Source: Tubiluchus corallicola (lineage: Eukaryota; Priapulida; Priapulimorpha; Priapulimorphida; Tubiluchidae). From it: DNA of 64,000 nt. Location: NCBI GenBank assembly GCA_030141605.1, contig JAQGDQ010000153.1, positions 257,501-321,500 of the forward strand, given 5' to 3'. Under the pieces are notes generated by a model. It was not told where the DNA came from, searched no databases, and worked only from the letters and a program-made list of their open reading frames with translations. Positions within the stretch are counted from its first letter, which is position 1. Each line of letters begins with the position of its first letter. Position numbers and translations under genes: made by a program. Shown here in pieces: positions 62,563 through 64,000 of the stretch.

Positions 62563-63760
62563 CTGCGCAAAAAAGACAATTTCGTTGAAATATGTATGTT
62601 ATATTACAACAAATTCGTGAATTTTTACAGGTTCACAAACTTGGCAAAACCACACTGGATGTAATGTCGAGTTCACATGGGCACGTAATAGATTTTTAAT
62701 AGGACGATGACGTCTGTACTTAAATAGTAAGTAAATGTTGAATTATGGTCCCATGGACAAGCAGAATCAGCCTACATAGAAAAATACAGTTGTTCCGTGC
62801 AACGTTTCATCTTTCAACGTACAGGGTTTCCGAGGACATTTTTATAATATCTGATTTCATAAGAGATTTTCTATTAGCAAAATTCACTTAAGCTAAAACT
62901 TCAGCGAAAAGTACATTTTTCACGTCTTTCTAGTAGTAGTAGCAGCCAAAATGCACTGACACCAAAGATCAAAATCACCGCAAGGTACTTGTGACTTTCA
63001 TGTCCCTTCGCTGCAAACATCCTGTACACAAGTTTTTATGCTGTTTACTTAACAGCATTTCGAAAACTCGTTTCAACTTAAAATGCTTGACTTTCAGCTG
63101 TGAAGAACGTTTTTGTTTTCTCTATCTTGATCCACATCTGTCTTGATGATATTTTACTCATGCTTTTGCTATGGCTATTTTTTATTTTTTTATACTGCTG
63201 TTAATATGGATTTAGTACACGCAATTACAAAATCACAGTGAAAGGTCTACCAAGTCCATGTAGTATAAATTTAGGGACTTTAATGTTTTTATTTGTTGTA
63301 ATAGAAACTATTATTATGCAAGCAATCTAACCTACACCGTTTAGGACTGGAATCCATGCAGTGAAAATGTGATTGCTGCTGCAAGAACTTTAATGTGCTC
63401 AATTCTGTAGTTTGACTGAGACTTTGTTTTTTAATCCAACAATAAATTCCACAAATTAGCTAGTTATTCTGATGGCCACTGATGAGTATAGTTCACCTAA
63501 CAGCATTATAATGCTTACACCTGGAAAGATATCATTATCAACTTTTTTAACCACTATTAACCATTTTAAAAAAAAATTAAAAACATTTAATTTGCAAAAG
63601 GCATCAAATGATAAGATAACAGTTAGGTACTTGCACAAAAGATGTTGGGCTCGTTCTTCCATATACGATTTTACTTCATAAATGGTAGATTACGGATATG
63701 AAGTGAGGCTTGTGTCATTAAATAAGGTCAAAATTAATTAATTAGATGTCATAATTAACC
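62563..63760 (-). other. Troponin C upstream intron, nothing recognised
   Basis: By strand and phase this is intron sequence of the troponin C gene. I looked for the N-terminal EF-hand exons on the minus strand and found none with both splice sites. The 68-69 codon frames near 63456-63681 show no family resemblance. Confidence 0.5.
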
Positions 63761-63990
63761 AGGACATTAATCTGAAGACCGAAAGAGACAACACAACAAA
63801 AGAGGAACACAAAAATTAAAATCAGAAAACCTAGATGGGTAGGATATTTAACGAGATTGCCAGAAACTACACACGTATGATTAAAGAAGGCACTAAAACC
63901 CACTAAAGGGTCCCCAGGCAAACCAAACAGTACATGAATATCAAGTATTAACAAAGACCTACAAAACGCTATAAAATGGAAGCTATTATA
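63760..63990 (+). mobile_element. LINE 3'-terminal fragment, decayed
   Basis: From about 63812 the + frame reads KIKIRKPRWVGYLTRLPE, then after a stop LKKALKPTKGSPGKPNST, another stop, and ISSINKDLQNAIKW. This is the C-terminal signature of a widespread LINE type (norm: RWxGHVxRMP, then GxRxRGRPxxxW and KDL). Two in-frame stops and loss of the usual Trp after the GKP block show it is dead. It lies inside the presumed troponin C intron on the opposite strand. Confidence 0.75.
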
Positions 63991-64000
63991 ATATAATAAT

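Noticed and set aside
62987-63020. Minus-strand exon-like segment with an ATG, as a possible first coding exon of troponin C
   Set aside because: The donor is weak and the phase and peptide do not match the EF-hand I region expected next.

Overview
The window is nuclear DNA of an animal. It is AT-rich, gene-poor and crowded with microsatellites and decayed transposons. It looks like a bilaterian invertebrate with large introns. The evidence is a ladybird-type (Lbx) homeobox gene split by a ~19.5 kb intron, a troponin C gene of the invertebrate type, and remnants of BEL/Pao, Ty3/Gypsy, LINE and hAT elements. I cannot name the species or safely choose a phylum.

Three protein-coding loci can be supported, all from exons read through splice signals. 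(1) Lbx, + strand: the 3' end of exon 1 at 1-151 and the terminal exon at 19657-20267, with a complete homeodomain, joined in matching phase. (2) An unrecognised single-pass membrane protein, + strand: three phase-compatible exons at 54035-54122, 54393-54495 and 55021-55845. (3) Troponin C, - strand: the last three coding exons at 62562-62450, 62019-61884 and 60851-60826, two EF-hand units ending in a family-typical C-terminus. Its 5' exons lie beyond the window or are not recognisable. Lbx is a developmental regulator of muscle and neural identity and troponin C is a muscle calcium sensor. Their proximity may be chance.

Layout: 152-19656 is Lbx intron 1, holding a diverged palindromic repeat family, two foldback structures, several cryptic tandem duplications and a 560 bp hexanucleotide array that ends just before the exon 2 acceptor. 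20268-26300 holds a 420 bp polypyrimidine tract, a 508 bp hAT-like MITE with target duplication, and compound microsatellites. 26302-29242 is a hAT-like element with a perfect 8 bp target duplication that encloses a decayed BEL/Pao gag-protease region. 29243-42379 is mostly featureless, with a diverged ~30 bp minisatellite, an AAC/CAG array, a duplicated ~190 bp segment and a LINE tail. 42380-45617 is a ruined Ty3/Gypsy element with both LTR remnants. 46515-47398 is a LINE tail running into a pentanucleotide array. 49515-51850 is a LINE reverse transcriptase relic between inverted arrays of a short motif. 54035 onward holds the membrane-protein gene, a foldback built from tRNA-like SINE arms, a second copy of a dispersed repeat, troponin C, and a final LINE tail at the right edge.

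I found no CRISPR array, operon or prokaryote-like defence system. The most unusual items are the hAT-bounded BEL/Pao cargo, the repeat-built AG-free zone before the Lbx acceptor, the head-to-head tRNA-like foldbacks, and two cryptic ~30 bp minisatellites.
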